Source: Nitrosomonas sp. JL21
GTDB taxonomy: Bacteria > Pseudomonadota > Gammaproteobacteria > Burkholderiales > Nitrosomonadaceae
DNA length: 64,000 nucleotides
Reading direction: 5' to 3'
Assembly (NCBI RefSeq): GCF_009833095.1
Contig: NZ_QRCB01000001.1
Coordinates: 124,001-188,000 of the forward strand
Under the pieces are notes generated by a model. The model was not told the origin of the DNA and ran no database searches. It saw only the letters and a program-made list of their open reading frames with translations. Numbering within the stretch: position 1 is the stretch's first letter; each line of letters starts with the position of its first letter. A program made the position numbers and the translations under genes. This document shows, piece after piece, positions 8,279 through 18,002 of this stretch.

Positions 8279-8648
8279 CGTCTTGCTGAACAAAGCCGCC
8301 ACCATTGAGCGTTGTGTGCTGCGCGCTCGCGAAGAATACGAAGCCGATCCCGCCACGTTTGCCAAAAATCATACCCGGCAAGACGCCGCCATTCTGAACA
8401 TCCAGCGCGCCTGTGAAGCGGCGCTGGATATGGGGCAGCACTTGATCCGCCGAGAACGGCTGGGTATCCCGCAAAGCGCGCGCGATGTGTTTGCGCTGCT
8501 GGCGCAGGCAGGCTGGATCGATGCGGCCTTGGCGGACAAGCTGAAGCGCATGGTGGGATTCCGCAACATTGCGGTGCATGAGTATCAGGCACTGCAATTA
8601 CCGATCACCGTGGCGATAATCGAAAACCATCTGGACGAATTTTTGTAG
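8268..8648 (+). CDS. hepT: HepT-type toxin (HEPN RNase, DUF86)
   Basis: A 126-aa HEPN-fold protein carrying the intact motif RX4HXY (RNIAVHEY), where Arg and His form the RNase active site and the Tyr is the residue AMPylated by MntA in studied systems. The start ATG at 8268 lies within the end of mntA. The intact catalytic motif in both partners suggests a functional type VII toxin-antitoxin module, used for stabilisation or phage defence. Confidence 0.88.
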   Translation: MADDVLLNKAATIERCVLRAREEYEADPATFAKNHTRQDAAILNIQRACEAALDMGQHLIRRERLGIPQSARDVFALLAQAGWIDAALADKLKRMVGFRNIAVHEYQALQLPITVAIIENHLDEFL

Positions 8649-8945
8649 TACAGCAAAGCAGTGCTGCTCAAGGATGCGGCGCACTCCCGGCGGCAAGAAT
8701 GAGTTGAAAACCGGTGATTTTACATTGTGGTCTAATTCCGTATGGCTTGGGAGCCCGTCTGAGTAGGAACGATGAAATCATACAGGGAAGTGGGAAGCAT
8801 TGACCGTTGATGCCGTGCGGGTGATTGTGGCGATATAACAAAGCATAGAGTCATCGGCACCGATCAATCCGGATATAATGCAAACTCTTTGTTAACGCTA
8901 GGTTATTGCTGATCCGATGCGATATCTCGTTTTACCGCGGGTTAG
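8649..8945. other. Intergenic region with rapA-end repeat, before the hsdR remnant
   Basis: No gene is supported. It contains the second copy of the rapA end (8807-8833) and a TATAAT (8874-8879) without a good -35 partner. Confidence 0.5.
8807..8833 (+). repeat. Direct repeat copy 2: detached rapA 3' fragment
   Basis: Identical over 27 bases to 7683-7709 and still followed in frame by TAA (8836-8838), although no rapA reading frame leads into it. It marks the right edge of an insertion or duplication that contains mntA-hepT. Confidence 0.9.
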
Positions 8946-9029
8946 GGAAAAATACGCATCAATCCCGAAGAAAAGGCACGCCAACTGATCGACCACAAGC
9001 TCAAACAGGTCGATTGGATTGTCGTATGA
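8946..9029 (+). pseudogene. Remnant of type I restriction subunit HsdR (N-terminus)
   Basis: Between an in-frame TAG (8943) and a TGA (9027) the + strand reads INPEEKARQLIDHKLKQVDW, which resembles the common N-terminus of type I restriction enzyme R subunits (NPEEKAR..ID..L...GW). No start codon and no downstream continuation remain. It abuts the end of the convergent SIR2 gene, suggesting that an earlier restriction system was overwritten. Confidence 0.55.
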
Positions 9030-9045
9030 TTCTGCCGCATTCAAT

Positions 9046-12000
9046 TCAGAGACCTTGCTTCCGTAGGTATTCTTGTAGCCTCAGGTAACGAGAGTCTTGA
9101 GCAAGCTTTGGCGCAGCATGCACGATTTCGTCCAAACATTGCCTCAATTCCTGGGGTGCCCGATACTGTTGATTAGCAATCACTACATCTAGCAGGTACA
9201 GAGCATCTGACGGGAATCGTGCGCATAATCCCGATTCGTGGAGTGTATCTACAACGTAATGTGGGTGTTCAATGGGTTGCAACCAGTTTCGTATCGCAGC
9301 CAAGGCCGCTGGGAATTCGCCTCCGGCAGCAATGACCAGGCGGGTCAATGACTCGGCGATTTGCGGCGTAGCGAGGTCGCGGAATTTGGGCCAAATGTCT
9401 TGCCAGAACGGTTGGACACGATTTTTCCAATAGGCTTTGCGCTGGTCGGCGGCTCCTTCAAGCGCCTGATACAGCGCGCGTGCGCATTCTTCCAGTCCTT
9501 CTTTAGGGAGAGCGCCAATCGCGGACTGGAACTCATTCGCGGTGTAACCCTCGATCGGCCCGAGCGCTGCATAGGTCAGAAAAGCTGCGAGCTGCTGACG
9601 GTGTTCGCCTAGGCTAGTATAGTGGTTTGCGCTTTCTAGGAACTGAGGCTTGAATGCAGTCAGCAGGGGCTGGTATAAGCGTGGCGACCACAGGAAACCT
9701 TCCCACACGGCTTTTGCCTCAACCGGATTGTTCCAACACAACAGCGGCAAGAGATATTGCTCGGTCCAGGTGCGGTCAACTCGGAAGAGCGCGATTAATT
9801 GCGAACCCAGCAGTACTCGGCCGTGGCGAAACCGATCCACTTGCGTATCGCAGATTTCTGTGAAGTAGGGCTTGATGTCGGCGGGAAGCTGATCGTTGTC
9901 GTTTGGATTGCGTTTGAACCAAAGGTTGATCAGTGCCTGCGTGACATGCCCTACCGGATGATTGATGGCTTCGGTAACAGGGTGATCAAGCGGCTCACCA
10001 TTGCGAGTCATCCCGGTGCCTGCTTCAAATGGCAGGGCCAGAACCCGGCGGCACAGGTTCAGCAGAATCTCCTCGTGCTGATTGATCGACTTTGAAACAG
10101 CTTCAATCCACCATGTCACACTGTGGGCAAGTTCCTGCAGGATGGAGGCGGGCATGGTCTGTACCAGAGGCGCGGCGTAGCGCCAGGACCGCAACACCTT
10201 GCCTTCTTCGCTCCAGGCCTGCAGGGCCTCGCGCCATCGGCTGGCTGGCCATTCGTCATCTTGTGTCAAATCGCATAGCGCGTACAGGCTGTTCAGTAAG
10301 TGCTTTCGGCAGGCGTCGCGCCACGTGTCGTTGTAGAAGGATCGCCGTTCAGATTGTGGTTTTTTAAGCCATTGCACGAGTTCGCGTCGCTTTCGAGGCG
10401 CAATATCGATATCCTGACTTTCTTCATAGTCAGGATCGCCGGTACCACCCATCCAGCAGGAGAATTCATCACTTTCATTCGCGGCCAACTGCGTGTATTC
10501 ATTGGACAATTCGGCCAAGCGTGCCGCTGCAAGTGCCCCCAGCGTGAGGCCCGATGCGTTCAGTTTGGCCAGATGCAGCCAGACAGAGTGAGCCACCAAG
10601 TCTTGCCACCGTTCTGGTTCCAGATCATCCCAGTACATCTCGCGCGGTGGGCCGGCCAGGATGGCTGATTCCAAACGTTCCTGAGCGGCCTCTGCCAGTT
10701 GGTGTCCCTGCAGAACGAACAGTCTGAACACCTCCCGCCCCGTATTCGTCGACCACAGCCACCAGGCACCATCGGCCAGCAACCAGTTCACCCACTGCTC
10801 GGGCGCGATGCAACCATCCTGACTGGCAGCAAACAGGGCAAGTCGTTTAAAGGTGGGATACGGCAACTCGAACCAGTCCTGGGCGATCCGCACAGCGCGT
10901 GTACTATCTTTGGTACGAAGAGCCAGCCAGGCATCGCGTAGCAATTCAATCAAGCTTACCCAGTCGTGGAAGCCCCGGTTTTGCCAGTGTGGGGTAATAG
11001 AGGGCAAATTCCAGTGAGAGCTGTCCCTGCGGTCATTATCTTCGCCAATTTCGCGCAACAGGTACAGTGAATCGCGCAGCAGTTGCTGGAAGTCTTCTAA
11101 CAACTGCGGCAAGGCTGCTATCCACTTTTCATCGGCAAAGTCGCGCAGAGTCGAGTGAACGCGATCAGAGGTCAGCACCAGTTCCCAGTCCATCAATTGT
11201 TCGATGTGCGCGGGTTCGTCCGTGTTCGCTTCCTCATCACCCCAGCGAAACCGCTGCTTTAACGCCACACGGGGTGCGAGTAGGTCACGCAGTTCCAGTC
11301 GTAGTGTAGTGGTTAGCCCTTCCCGCTTCAGACGATCTTTCCAACGATAAAGATCGAAAGTGCGCCACGGTGATTTTACTCGTCCACTGAGCAGCAGGCG
11401 CCACAGGGTTCGCATCAGCGGCCCCGGGATGGCCTTGGGTGCGTGTAAGCGGATATCATCCAGTTCAGCGGTCTTGTCATTACGTTGCAACGAGGCCAAG
11501 TGATCCAGTTTATCTTCGATCAGCCGCAACCAGCGGTCGTGTATCCGGCCACCACGTTGCGCGATCCAGAGGATAAGCCTCGGGTCATCCAGATGGCGCG
11601 TGAGCCACTGAGCCAGATAAAACATCACGTCGTCCCACTGGCTATCAGTGATGCCGCCGGAGACCAGCCGCAGCGGTAGTGCACGGTCATAGGACGCAGG
11701 TCGATGAATCAGGCTGAAGCGTAATTTGGCGTCTGCCTCGTCACGAGGCGGCACGTCGAAGCGAGCCAGATCGCTATGCTGATAGCGTTCGTCCGAGAAG
11801 GCCTCCAGCAACCAATCCAGCGACGGGACGGGATTGAAATCGGCAAACCGTTTGGCCGGCAGCCCCGATTTGTCCGACAAGGCCCACAGCATCCGACCTA
11901 CGAAATCGTCTTGTCGTGTGCTTGCCGAAGGCCGCGCCAGGGCGTGGCTGATTACGATGCGTTCCTTGCCCAGTACGCCGTCGCGGTAGGTTTCGGCCCA

Positions 12001-12867
12001 GGCTTGCAAGGTCTGGTGTAGGGCCGAATGGCCATGCGCGTCGGCCGTCACGTTGTACAGGATCGGCGTGACGCCCTTGGCTTTCCACTCGTTGATCTTG
12101 CGGTTTTCCTGCCCCGACTCACAATCACCCAGCGCCCAGGCCTGCGGTGTGACTTCGCCCAGTATCCGGTCGGCGGCCAACGCATCCATCATATAGCGCA
12201 ATACCGGATCGTGGATGCTGTAGCCCACGAAACAGACCACGTAGTTGCGGAACAGCTCGCTCACGAAGCGCGCCGCCCAGCGCTCGGTCAGGTATGCCAA
12301 CCCAAAATCACCGCTGGTGATCACTAGCTGGTTCAAGGCAGTGTCGTCCGTTTTTTCTGGCAGGAGGCCGTGCAGATAGACCAGCCCGTTCCAGCGGCTG
12401 TTCTTCGGGATCGGCAACATCGGTGCCGTATAGGCCTGGAACGCCTGGCCTGTGCGCTTGGCTGCCGCATGAAACACGCGGTCGAAGTTAGTGGTGACCA
12501 GCCGTAGCGCGCCCTCGCGGCTGCGAGCCAGACGCAACAGCGCCGCCTGCGTATCGGTAGCACCCTTGCGGCGGAACTTCGGTTTCAGCGCCTGCGCCAG
12601 CTTGTTTCGGACAGCCAGTCGTTGGCCAGGTAGACGGCGCTCCAGCAAATCAAGTGTGGCATCGAACTGTTCGCGCTTGAAAGCATCTCGCTCAATGTCG
12701 TTGAGTGTTGTGCCATTCAGCTGATAAATCTGTTCCACCAGCCCCTTGAAACCTGGCAAACCGGCGGGATAGGAAATGCCGGCGCCGCAGAAGAACACCA
12801 CGCGACCTTCCTCATGTGCCTGTAGCAGTGCATCTGGAATATCGGGGCCGTGAGTGATGAACTGCAT
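9046..12867 (-). CDS. SIR2-domain putative anti-phage NADase, 1273 aa
   Basis: The N-terminus is a SIR2-like NAD-binding domain: GAGIS at 28-32, TTNFD near 125, YLHG near 165 with the catalytic-type His, and GYSIHDPVLR near 215. The remaining ~1000 residues are a helical, tryptophan-rich sensor-like region whose end resembles the DUF4020 region found in large SIR2 defence proteins. Defence-associated sirtuins (DSR1/DSR2, ThsA) deplete NAD+ on phage detection, so abortive infection is the likely role. The ATG directly follows the TGA of the 83-aa gene (TGAATG), with GGAGTAC upstream, so it is translated by coupling as third gene of a fic-orf83-SIR2 operon. It is the largest protein in the window. 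Confidence 0.78.
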   Translation of the reverse strand: MQFITHGPDIPDALLQAHEEGRVVFFCGAGISYPAGLPGFKGLVEQIYQLNGTTLNDIERDAFKREQFDATLDLLERRLPGQRLAVRNKLAQALKPKFRRKGATDTQAALLRLARSREGALRLVTTNFDRVFHAAAKRTGQAFQAYTAPMLPIPKNSRWNGLVYLHGLLPEKTDDTALNQLVITSGDFGLAYLTERWAARFVSELFRNYVVCFVGYSIHDPVLRYMMDALAADRILGEVTPQAWALGDCESGQENRKINEWKAKGVTPILYNVTADAHGHSALHQTLQAWAETYRDGVLGKERIVISHALARPSASTRQDDFVGRMLWALSDKSGLPAKRFADFNPVPSLDWLLEAFSDERYQHSDLARFDVPPRDEADAKLRFSLIHRPASYDRALPLRLVSGGITDSQWDDVMFYLAQWLTRHLDDPRLILWIAQRGGRIHDRWLRLIEDKLDHLASLQRNDKTAELDDIRLHAPKAIPGPLMRTLWRLLLSGRVKSPWRTFDLYRWKDRLKREGLTTTLRLELRDLLAPRVALKQRFRWGDEEANTDEPAHIEQLMDWELVLTSDRVHSTLRDFADEKWIAALPQLLEDFQQLLRDSLYLLREIGEDNDRRDSSHWNLPSITPHWQNRGFHDWVSLIELLRDAWLALRTKDSTRAVRIAQDWFELPYPTFKRLALFAASQDGCIAPEQWVNWLLADGAWWLWSTNTGREVFRLFVLQGHQLAEAAQERLESAILAGPPREMYWDDLEPERWQDLVAHSVWLHLAKLNASGLTLGALAAARLAELSNEYTQLAANESDEFSCWMGGTGDPDYEESQDIDIAPRKRRELVQWLKKPQSERRSFYNDTWRDACRKHLLNSLYALCDLTQDDEWPASRWREALQAWSEEGKVLRSWRYAAPLVQTMPASILQELAHSVTWWIEAVSKSINQHEEILLNLCRRVLALPFEAGTGMTRNGEPLDHPVTEAINHPVGHVTQALINLWFKRNPNDNDQLPADIKPYFTEICDTQVDRFRHGRVLLGSQLIALFRVDRTWTEQYLLPLLCWNNPVEAKAVWEGFLWSPRLYQPLLTAFKPQFLESANHYTSLGEHRQQLAAFLTYAALGPIEGYTANEFQSAIGALPKEGLEECARALYQALEGAADQRKAYWKNRVQPFWQDIWPKFRDLATPQIAESLTRLVIAAGGEFPAALAAIRNWLQPIEHPHYVVDTLHESGLCARFPSDALYLLDVVIANQQYRAPQELRQCLDEIVHAAPKLAQDSRYLRLQEYLRKQGL

Positions 12868-13119
12868 TCAATGTACTCCAGAAAATAGTTGCTTTAGCGT
12901 AGCCGGTAGCCTTGTGGTGTTAGTTTTGCAGATGGATATGTGCTTGAATTTGATGACATTAATTTCTACATTGAATCGAAACCGCTTGTTCTGGATCCTG
13001 CACACAATATTCTTTTGGTCGGCATCGAAGGTAATTAAGCCTTGAGCAATACCTCGTTCGATAAGCTGGTTCACGGCCTTATTTGTTCCATCATCAGTAG
13101 GCGGTAACAACATTGTCAT
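12868..13119 (-). CDS. Small protein of unknown function (83 aa) in fic-SIR2 operon
   Basis: Not recognised. The gene overlaps the end of fic by 26 bases and its stop codon touches the start codon of the SIR2 gene, so it looks like a real coupled gene rather than chance. The N-terminal half ([20 protein letters not shown]) is helical and charged; the C-terminal half is basic and rich in beta-formers ([16 protein letters not shown]). No membrane segment or signal peptide. An alternative start is the ATG two codons later (13113). A regulator, antitoxin-like partner or adaptor of its neighbours is possible but unproven. Confidence 0.6.
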   Translation of the reverse strand: MTMLLPPTDDGTNKAVNQLIERGIAQGLITFDADQKNIVCRIQNKRFRFNVEINVIKFKHISICKTNTTRLPATLKQLFSGVH

Positions 13120-14197
13120 CTCGTGTCAGTAACTGCATCAATTTGGGATGGATGAATAATTTCTCGCGTCCTACGATTCTTTCTTCCAGCACGCCGATGT
13201 CTACTAATTGCTTGAGATAGCGTGAGGCAGCTTGACGTCCGGCGATATTTTTTTCAACCAGATTTTGAATCCGGCAGTAGGGCAGATCGAAAATCAGATC
13301 GACCAGTTCGCGGCTGTAGATTTTCGGTGCGACTTGCTTCACATGAGTAATTGTCAATTCTGACAAAGTACGGATCGCGGCTATTTTTGCAGTGGTCCAG
13401 TGTGCTGTGTCTTCGATGCCTTGCAGCAAATAGACGATCCACGGTTCCCATGCTTGGCTACGCGTGACATCGAGTAGCAGGCGGTAATATTCGATTTTAT
13501 TTTTAATGATGTAACGGCTGAGATACAGGATTGGTAGTGTCAGCAGATCTTCCTGGATCAGGAACAGGCTATTCAGCACGCGCCCGGTGCGGCCATTGCC
13601 GTCGGTGAACGGGTGAATTGCTTCGAATTGGTAATGCCCCGCTGCCATGCGGACCAGCGGGTCGATTTCGCGTGCTTCGTGTAGGTAGCGTTCCCAGTTA
13701 GCTAATTGAGTGCGCAGCAGATATTCCCCGGCAGGTGGTGTGTAAATCACTTCGCCGGTTGCCTGATTGGCCAGCGCCGTTCCAGGAACGCGCCGCACTT
13801 GCATATCCGTGCCCTTGATGCGTGTGCATACTTGTTCCGCAGTGCGGGTGTTCAGCGGATGCTGCTGCAATGTTTGGAATCCTTCGAGTAAAGCGCTACT
13901 GTAACGCAGGGCTTCTCGTGTCACCGGGTCGGCGTATTCATTAGCGCTCTGAAACTGGAACAAACGGTCTGTGGTGGTGACGATGTTTTCGATTTCCGAG
14001 CTGGCTTGGGCTTCAAGCAGCGGCAGGGTATTAATCAGAACGCCCTGATTGGGGATGAGTTCGGCGGCTTGCTTGAGTTCTGCCAATGCTGCTCGGGCTG
14101 CGATGCATTGTTTGAGCACCGTGCGTGTTTCCAGCTCAATTGCGGGAGGTAAAAGCGGAAGATCGTTGTAGGGTTGATCCGGACGCCAAGCTGACAT
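13094..14197 (-). CDS. Fic-family AMPylating protein with N-terminal inhibitory helix and C-terminal winged helix
   Basis: A 367-aa protein with the complete Fic motif [12 protein letters not shown] near residues 194-205, which transfers AMP to target hydroxyls. The motif SSEIENI near residue 67 fits the inhibitory (S/T)xxxE(G/N) helix of class II Fic proteins, so activity is probably self-restrained. The C-terminal ~80 residues ([23 protein letters not shown]) look like a winged helix, as in SoFic-type proteins. The gene leads the operon with the 83-aa and SIR2 genes and has a nested palindrome in front, possibly its own operator. Confidence 0.87.
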   Translation of the reverse strand: MSAWRPDQPYNDLPLLPPAIELETRTVLKQCIAARAALAELKQAAELIPNQGVLINTLPLLEAQASSEIENIVTTTDRLFQFQSANEYADPVTREALRYSSALLEGFQTLQQHPLNTRTAEQVCTRIKGTDMQVRRVPGTALANQATGEVIYTPPAGEYLLRTQLANWERYLHEAREIDPLVRMAAGHYQFEAIHPFTDGNGRTGRVLNSLFLIQEDLLTLPILYLSRYIIKNKIEYYRLLLDVTRSQAWEPWIVYLLQGIEDTAHWTTAKIAAIRTLSELTITHVKQVAPKIYSRELVDLIFDLPYCRIQNLVEKNIAGRQAASRYLKQLVDIGVLEERIVGREKLFIHPKLMQLLTRDDNVVTAY

Positions 14198-14212
14198 AGT
14201 TTAATTTTTGCA

Positions 14213-14277
14213 TTTTTGCGACATATCGTCAGTTTATGTCGCTCGCAGCGACACGTCAATCTAATGTGTCGCAAAAA
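14213..14277. promoter_or_regulatory. Nested inverted repeats upstream of the Fic operon
   Basis: An outer perfect 11-bp inverted repeat, TTTTTGCGACA (14213-14223) and TGTCGCAAAAA (14267-14277), encloses an inner one, TGTCGC-TCGCA-GCGACA (14237-14253). Four TGTCGC half-sites in alternating orientation lie between fic and ychF, the pattern of an operator for a dimeric or tetrameric repressor. The arrangement may also serve as the ychF-side terminator of nothing known, since both flanking genes read leftwards. Confidence 0.7.
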
Positions 14278-14299
14278 TAGGAAATTTGAGACATATTGC

Positions 14300-15391
14300 T
14301 CAAACATTGAAGCGAAAATGCATCACATCACCGTCCTTGACGACGTATTCCTTGCCTTCGAGGCGCATTTTACCGGCTTCCTTGGCGCCTTGTTCGCCGT
14401 TGTAGGCGATGAAGTCGTCATAGCTGATGACTTCGGCGCGGATGAAACCTTTTTCAAAATCGGTGTGGATGACGCCGGCGGCCTGCGGAGCGGTGTCGCC
14501 TTTGTGGATGGTCCAGGCGCGGACTTCCTTGACGCCGGCGGTGAAGTAGGTTTGCAATCCGAGCAAGTCATAGCCGGCGCGCACCAGGCGGTTGAGGCCG
14601 GGTTCTTCGAGGTTCAGGTCGGCCAGAAAGATTTTCTTGTCCTCGTCGGACAGTTCCGCGATTTCGGCTTCGAGCGCGGCGCAGATGGCTACGACCGGTG
14701 CGCCTTCCTTGGCAGCGTATTCCTGCACGCGGGTGAGCAGCGGGTTGTTTTCAAAACCGTGGTCGTTGACGTTGGCGACGTAGATCGCGGGTTTGGCCGT
14801 CAACAGGCATAGTGGTTGCAGCAGATGCTTTTGTTCCTTATCGAGATCGAGCGTTCTGGCGGGGTTGCCTTCGTTCAGATGCGCTTGCACTTTTTCCAGC
14901 AAGGCACACAGCTTGATGGCATCCTTGTTGCCGGATTTGGCGACCTTGGATTCGCGTAGCAGCGTTTTTTCCACCGTGGCGAGGTCGGCCAGAGACAGTT
15001 CGGTCTGGATCACTTCGATATCGGAGATCGGATCGACCTTGCCGGCGACATGCACGACGTTGTCATCGGCGAAGCAGCGCACCATGTTGACGATGCCATC
15101 GGTTTCACGGATGTTGGCGAGAAACTTGTTGCCTAATCCTTCGCCTTTGGACGCGCCCGCGACCAGTCCGGCGATGTCGACGAATTCGACGATAGCCGGT
15201 TGCACTTTTTGCGGCTTGACGATGTCGCTGAGTTTTTGCAGGCGTGGATCGGGTACTTCGACGATGCCGACGTTCGGATCGATGGTGCAGAAGGGATAAT
15301 TTTCCGCAGCGATGCCCGCCTTGGTCAACGCGTTAAACAGAGTGGATTTGCCGACATTGGGAAGACCGACGATTCCGCATTTCAGACTCAT
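14300..15391 (-). CDS. ychF: Redox-regulated ribosome-associated ATPase YchF
   Basis: A 363-aa Obg-family P-loop ATPase of the universal YchF/OLA1 type. G1 is GLPNVGKST near the N-terminus, then the helical hairpin and a C-terminal TGS domain ([17 protein letters not shown]). YchF binds ATP through a changed NxxE motif; here the motif reads NVND, an Asp for the usual Glu, a conservative change. The gene follows pth in the usual betaproteobacterial order and is probably cotranscribed with it. Confidence 0.96.
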   Translation of the reverse strand: MSLKCGIVGLPNVGKSTLFNALTKAGIAAENYPFCTIDPNVGIVEVPDPRLQKLSDIVKPQKVQPAIVEFVDIAGLVAGASKGEGLGNKFLANIRETDGIVNMVRCFADDNVVHVAGKVDPISDIEVIQTELSLADLATVEKTLLRESKVAKSGNKDAIKLCALLEKVQAHLNEGNPARTLDLDKEQKHLLQPLCLLTAKPAIYVANVNDHGFENNPLLTRVQEYAAKEGAPVVAICAALEAEIAELSDEDKKIFLADLNLEEPGLNRLVRAGYDLLGLQTYFTAGVKEVRAWTIHKGDTAPQAAGVIHTDFEKGFIRAEVISYDDFIAYNGEQGAKEAGKMRLEGKEYVVKDGDVMHFRFNV

Positions 15392-15447
15392 GACCTGATT
15401 CTCATTAAAAGGTTAAACGACGATTGTATGAAAGTTTTGCCGCATGG

Positions 15448-16017
15448 TTATGCTTTTGTGTGCAATTTCAGCATGGCAGCTTCGCATGCGCCTTGCACGA
15501 TGAGCGGCCAGACTTCCAGGCTGCGGGCGATGGCTTCGTCGATCAACGGCGCTTCCTCCTTGCGCGGAGGATGCAGTACATATCCGACGACGGCGTTGCG
15601 ATCACCCGGATGACCGATGCCGATGCGCAATCGCCAGAAATCCTGAGTACCCATTTTTGCCGCGATATCCTTAAGACCGTTATGCCCGCCCAAACCGCCG
15701 CCTTTTTTCAGTTTTGCCACGCCGGGCGGCAGATCCAGTTCATCGTGCACGACGATCATGTCCTGCGGCTGGATTTTATAAAACTGACACAGCGCGGCAA
15801 CCGATTGACCGCTGCGATTCATGAACGTTTGCGGTTCCAGCAGCCACACATCGGCGTCTTTCTGGCGGATTTGCGCGCACAGACCATGAAAACGCGATTC
15901 CGGTCTGAGCGAAACTTGCAGTTTGTGCGCTAGCTGGTCGACCCAGTCGAAACCGGCGTTATGCCGGGTACCGTCGTATTCTCTGCCGGGGTTTCCCAAT
16001 CCAACGATGAGTTTCAT
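15448..16017 (-). CDS. pth: Peptidyl-tRNA hydrolase
   Basis: A 189-aa Pth that frees tRNA from prematurely released peptidyl-tRNA. It starts [14 protein letters not shown] and keeps the catalytic His in [11 protein letters not shown], with FMNRSGQSV and the HDELDLPPG segment. Length matches the family. It lies between rplY and ychF, the common order in this group. Confidence 0.97.
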   Translation of the reverse strand: MKLIVGLGNPGREYDGTRHNAGFDWVDQLAHKLQVSLRPESRFHGLCAQIRQKDADVWLLEPQTFMNRSGQSVAALCQFYKIQPQDMIVVHDELDLPPGVAKLKKGGGLGGHNGLKDIAAKMGTQDFWRLRIGIGHPGDRNAVVGYVLHPPRKEEAPLIDEAIARSLEVWPLIVQGACEAAMLKLHTKA

Positions 16018-16122
16018 GGCCGGTGATCAGTCGCTGTCAGAAAGATACAGATGGAAAAAACAAATCTGCCGAAACTATTCAATCTCGACAGATTCATTGT
16101 CCAACGATTAGAAATATTTGCT

Positions 16123-16746
16123 TTATCCAGCCTTGGTCTCAGCGCTGGCTTCTGTCGCAGCTTCTTCGGAGAGTACTGAGCGCGGAATGACGATGGTTGC
16201 CACCGGTAAATTGTCACCCTTGTGAAGCGCAACGGTTTCAACGCCTTTTGGAAGCGCTAGATCGCTGAGGTGAAGGGTATGTCCGGCAGTCATTTCTGCC
16301 AAATCCACGGAAATGAATTCAGGCAGATCTTCGGGTAGGCAACTGATGTCCACTTCGGTAAGAATGTGAGACACGATGCCACCGGAGGTTTTCACGCCCG
16401 GTGATATTTCTGCGTTGATGAAGTGCAGCGGGACTTTCATGTGAATTTTTTTATTCTTGTCGACTCTCTGGAAATCGACGTGCAGTACTTGCTGCTTGTA
16501 AGGATGCATCTGGATGTCCCGCAACAGCACGGGTTCCTTCTTGCCCGCCACACTCAGCGTCAGCACGGAAGCATGGAAAGCTTCCAATTTCAATTTATGA
16601 AATAAATCATTGTGATCCATCTCAATCGATTGAGCTTGCTGATCGCCACCGTAAATGATTGCCGGCACTTTGCCAGAACCACGCAGGCGGCGGCTCGCAC
16701 CCTTTCCCTGCAATGTGCGCTTGTCGGCGCTGATTTCTATTTTCAT
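16123..16746 (-). CDS. rplY: 50S ribosomal protein L25 / Ctc family
   Basis: A 207-aa long-form L25 (TL5/Ctc type) that binds 5S rRNA through its N-terminal half ([14 protein letters not shown]) and carries the extra C-terminal beta domain. The start is ATG 16746, preceded by GGAGTAATCACG; a longer frame opening at 16782 lacks this support. It sits between prs and pth. Confidence 0.96.
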   Translation of the reverse strand: MKIEISADKRTLQGKGASRRLRGSGKVPAIIYGGDQQAQSIEMDHNDLFHKLKLEAFHASVLTLSVAGKKEPVLLRDIQMHPYKQQVLHVDFQRVDKNKKIHMKVPLHFINAEISPGVKTSGGIVSHILTEVDISCLPEDLPEFISVDLAEMTAGHTLHLSDLALPKGVETVALHKGDNLPVATIVIPRSVLSEEAATEASAETKAG

Positions 16747-16810
16747 CGTGATTACTCCAAAAAATGATTTGTTCGCGACCAAACAAACCGGTTAAAGAAA
16801 CTGCGGTAAA

Positions 16811-17761
16811 TTACTCCATGAACAGCGAGCTGAGTGAGCTTTCGTTACTGATTCGTAGCATGGTTTCGGCCAGCAGATTGGCAATGCTCAGTTGGCAAAT
16901 GCGGTCACACGCCAGCGCATCGTCGCGCAATGGAATGGTATCCGTGACGACCAGTTTATCCAGTGCGGATTCTTGGATTCGTTGAACTGCGCTGCCGGAT
17001 AATACCGCATGCGTGGAGTAGGCCAGCACCGATTTCGCGCCATGGTCTTTCAGGGCCTTGGCTGCCTGGCATAAAGTATTGGCGGTATCAACCATGTCAT
17101 CGATGATGACGCACGTGCGATCCTTGACTTCCCCAATGATGTTCATGACTTTCGCTTCGTTTGGTTTCGGGCGGCGCTTATCGATGATGGCCAGATCGCA
17201 CTCCAATCGTTTGGCCAGATGCCGAGCCCGCACCACGCCACCGACATCCGGAGACACGACGACGAGGTTCTGATAATTATGCTTCCAGATATCGCCAAGC
17301 AGAATCGGCATGCCATAAATATTGTCGACCGGAATATCAAAGAAACCCTGGATCTGGTCCGAGTGCAAATCCATGGTCAGCAATCGATCAATGCCCACGG
17401 TCGTGAGCATATTGGCTACTACCTTTGCCGTGATCGGTACCCGCACGGAACGTGGCCGTCTGTCTTGGCGAGCATAGCCAAAGTAGGGAATGGCTGCGGT
17501 GATGCGCCCAGCAGAGGCACGCTTCAGCGCATCGACCATCACCAGTATTTCCATCAGGCTGTCATTGGTGGGGGCGCAAGTGGACTGAAGTACGAAAACA
17601 TCCTTTCCGCGAACATTTTCAAGGATTTCCACCATGATCTCACCGTCACTGAAACGACCTACCGTGGCTCGTCCTAAATGAATATTGAGATGCTTGACGG
17701 CATCTTGAGCCAATTTAGGGTTGGCGGTACCGGTAAAAACCATCAAACTGTCGTAGGACAT
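16811..17761 (-). CDS. prs: Ribose-phosphate pyrophosphokinase
   Basis: A 316-aa enzyme that makes PRPP from ribose 5-phosphate and ATP for nucleotides, histidine and tryptophan. Seen are the N-terminal [11 protein letters not shown], the [16 protein letters not shown] flexible loop and the PRPP-binding stretch [12 protein letters not shown]. Length is typical. It lies downstream of tRNA-Gln and ispE in the conserved order. Confidence 0.97.
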   Translation of the reverse strand: MSYDSLMVFTGTANPKLAQDAVKHLNIHLGRATVGRFSDGEIMVEILENVRGKDVFVLQSTCAPTNDSLMEILVMVDALKRASAGRITAAIPYFGYARQDRRPRSVRVPITAKVVANMLTTVGIDRLLTMDLHSDQIQGFFDIPVDNIYGMPILLGDIWKHNYQNLVVVSPDVGGVVRARHLAKRLECDLAIIDKRRPKPNEAKVMNIIGEVKDRTCVIIDDMVDTANTLCQAAKALKDHGAKSVLAYSTHAVLSGSAVQRIQESALDKLVVTDTIPLRDDALACDRICQLSIANLLAETMLRISNESSLSSLFME

Positions 17762-17923
17762 GTGATTTCTTAGAAATAATTAGCTCAAAAAGAGGAGCCC
17801 AACGTACTCTTATTCATCGGTGCTTTTTGCAGTGATCAAACATGAAGCTATCTTCCGTCCGTCTTGATAAGCTTAGGGAACTGCAAGCAACCGGATGTAC
17901 TTGTCTTGTTATTATTTGATATT

Positions 17924-17998
17924 TGGCTGGGGAGGTAGGGATCGAACCTACGAATGCCGGAATCAAAATCCGGTGCCTTACCACTTGGCGACTCCCCA
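17924..17998 (-). tRNA. tRNA-Gln (anticodon UUG)
   Basis: The complement folds as a complete 75-nt tRNA. The acceptor TGGGGAG pairs with CTCCCC, the anticodon loop ATTTTGATT carries TTG between CCGG/CCGG arms, the T arm reads TAGGTTCGATCCCTA, and CCA is encoded at the 3' end. It lies between ispE and prs as in many betaproteobacteria. Confidence 0.97.
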
Positions 17999-18002
17999 AG
18001 AG

